Source: Acidimicrobiaceae bacterium (GTDB taxonomy: Bacteria; Actinomycetota; Acidimicrobiia; Acidimicrobiales; Ilumatobacteraceae). From it: a stretch of 7,239 nucleotides of DNA. The DNA lies in NCBI GenBank assembly GCA_947458565.1, contig CANGZK010000057.1, positions 1-7,239 on the forward strand. Direction: 5' to 3'. The notes below the pieces were generated by a model. That model saw nothing but the letters and a program-made list of their open reading frames with translations. It was not told the DNA's origin and made no database searches. The position numbers and the translations under genes were made by a program. Each line of letters opens with the position of its first letter. The stretch's first letter is position 1. Positions 6,586-7,239 of the stretch are shown here, piece by piece.

Positions 6586-7239
6586 CTATGCCCCAACCGT
6601 CGAAGATGTTGAGACTGCAGTAACAGGAATTGAGATGCGCTTGACCAAACGAGCCTCAAATTCGCTGCGGAACAATGTGATTGCAGAATGCAACGGCGCA
6701 AATGCAGATGGTCCAACAAAGCAAATAGTGGTCATCTTGTAAGGGAATGGCACGGCTGCCAATCCTAATTTTTCATTTGATGCGTGCGGGAAGTCTCCCG
6801 GGCAGATCATTGCGCCAACTTCAAGAATTTGTTGTAAGTCAGCCTCTGTGCCAGTGCCATCAACAATGCGAGTGAGGATTCGCTCGAGCCACGTGCCACC
6901 TTCGCGGCAAGGTGTGCATTTGCCACACGATTCGTGTGCATAAAAATGTGTGAGCGTCAGTGCTGCAGCTGGAATGTCGGTGGTGGAGTCCATCACCATG
7001 ATTGCGCCAGAACCAAGCATCGAACCTGCTGGTCCAACCTGGCTTGCTTCGAACGGCAAGTCGAGTTGATCGGCCGTAAACCACGGTGCCGAACCGCCGC
7101 CTGGCACAAATGCTTTGAGTTCGTTGTCGTTGCGAATACCGCCACAAAACTCTGCTCCGTACAACAAGTCTCTAAATGTTGTCGTGCCGTTGATGATCTC
7201 GAACACTCCAGGATTTTTTACGTGCCCCGAAACTGCAAC
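6586..7239 (-). CDS. nuoF: NADH-quinone oxidoreductase subunit F (NuoF), C-terminal part; 5' end outside window
   Basis: NuoF is the peripheral-arm subunit that oxidises NADH through FMN and passes electrons to the N3 4Fe-4S cluster. Only the last 217 codons are here. The frame is open from the window edge (VAVSGHVKNPGVFEI), so the GTG at 7206 is internal and not a start. Visible in order are the SLBB-like domain (fragment residues 1 to about 75, including VPGGGSAPWF), the link AGSMLGSGAIMVMD, and the N3-binding helical domain with CGKCTPCREGG. N3 ligands are Cys105, Cys108 and Cys111 of the fragment, and Cys173 in TTICFVGPSA. The distance from third to fourth ligand is 62 residues, against about 41 in E. 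coli NuoF as I recall it; this is reported as a finding. The FMN/NADH-binding domain lies upstream of the window. The C-terminal tail is Ser/Thr/Val-rich. The TAG stop lies 2 nt before nuoG. The identification is secure. Confidence 0.97.
   Translation of the reverse strand, partial: VAVSGHVKNPGVFEIINGTTTFRDLLYGAEFCGGIRNDNELKAFVPGGGSAPWFTADQLDLPFEASQVGPAGSMLGSGAIMVMDSTTDIPAAALTLTHFYAHESCGKCTPCREGGTWLERILTRIVDGTGTEADLQQILEVGAMICPGDFPHASNEKLGLAAVPFPYKMTTICFVGPSAFAPLHSAITLFRSEFEARLVKRISIPVTAVSTSSTVGA
6591..6594 (-). promoter_or_regulatory. Ribosome binding site for nuoG
   Basis: GGGG in the last codons of nuoF lies 7 nt before the nuoG ATG at 6583. It is a short but correctly spaced purine run that supports this start. 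Confidence 0.5.

Larger units (their letters stand above)
1..7239 (-). other. nuo operon segment (nuoF-G-H-I-J-K-L), single transcription unit
   Basis: All seven genes are on one strand in the canonical order. Junctions are +2, -4, -1, -1, -4 and +3 nt, so there is no room for a promoter or terminator between any of them. A single message with coupled translation is inferred. The leader and end of the operon are outside the window. No stretch longer than 3 nt is non-coding. Confidence 0.9.

Noticed and set aside
7204..7206. GTG at 7206 as a possible start of a short nuoF
   Set aside because: The frame stays open upstream to the window edge with SLBB-like sequence, and the FMN/NADH domain is expected upstream, so this is an internal valine codon.

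Overview
The window is a solid block of the minus-strand operon for respiratory complex I (NADH:quinone oxidoreductase, NDH-1). Read in the direction of transcription, from high to low coordinates, it holds the C-terminal part of nuoF, then complete nuoG, nuoH, nuoI, nuoJ and nuoK, and the first 486 codons of nuoL, which runs off the low-coordinate edge. This is the usual bacterial nuoA-N order. No plus-strand gene, RNA gene, mobile element, CRISPR array, promoter or terminator could be supported.

The genes are packed without spacers. nuoF and nuoG are 2 nt apart, nuoG/nuoH and nuoJ/nuoK overlap by 4 nt (ATGA), nuoH/nuoI and nuoI/nuoJ overlap by 1 nt (TAATG, TAGTG), and nuoK and nuoL are 3 nt apart. 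Most starts have a purine-rich Shine-Dalgarno sequence inside the preceding gene. nuoJ and nuoL start with GTG. One polycistronic message with translational coupling is the natural reading. Its promoter (upstream of nuoA) and terminator (after nuoN) must lie outside the window.

The products form a linked path. NuoF passes electrons from NADH/FMN through its N3 cluster to the clusters of NuoG, then to the two 4Fe-4S clusters of NuoI, and on to quinone at the NuoH interface. NuoH, NuoJ, NuoK and NuoL are membrane subunits that couple this to proton translocation. All cluster-ligand cysteines and the key charged membrane residues that can be checked are present, so the complex looks functional.

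Organism (inference): a free-living, aerobically respiring bacterium, most likely an actinobacterium. The NuoF, NuoG and NuoI sequence style resembles Acidimicrobiia such as the Ilumatobacter relatives. Base composition is moderate, near half GC by eye, which would suit one of the lower-GC aquatic lineages better than a high-GC soil actinomycete. No taxonomic marker gene is present.

This is an ordinary, conserved housekeeping region. I see no undescribed system. The points worth a second look are subunit-level: a lengthened loop before the last N3 ligand in NuoF, a basic Ser/Lys-rich linker and a distinctive C-terminal tail in NuoI, and the tight gene coupling.
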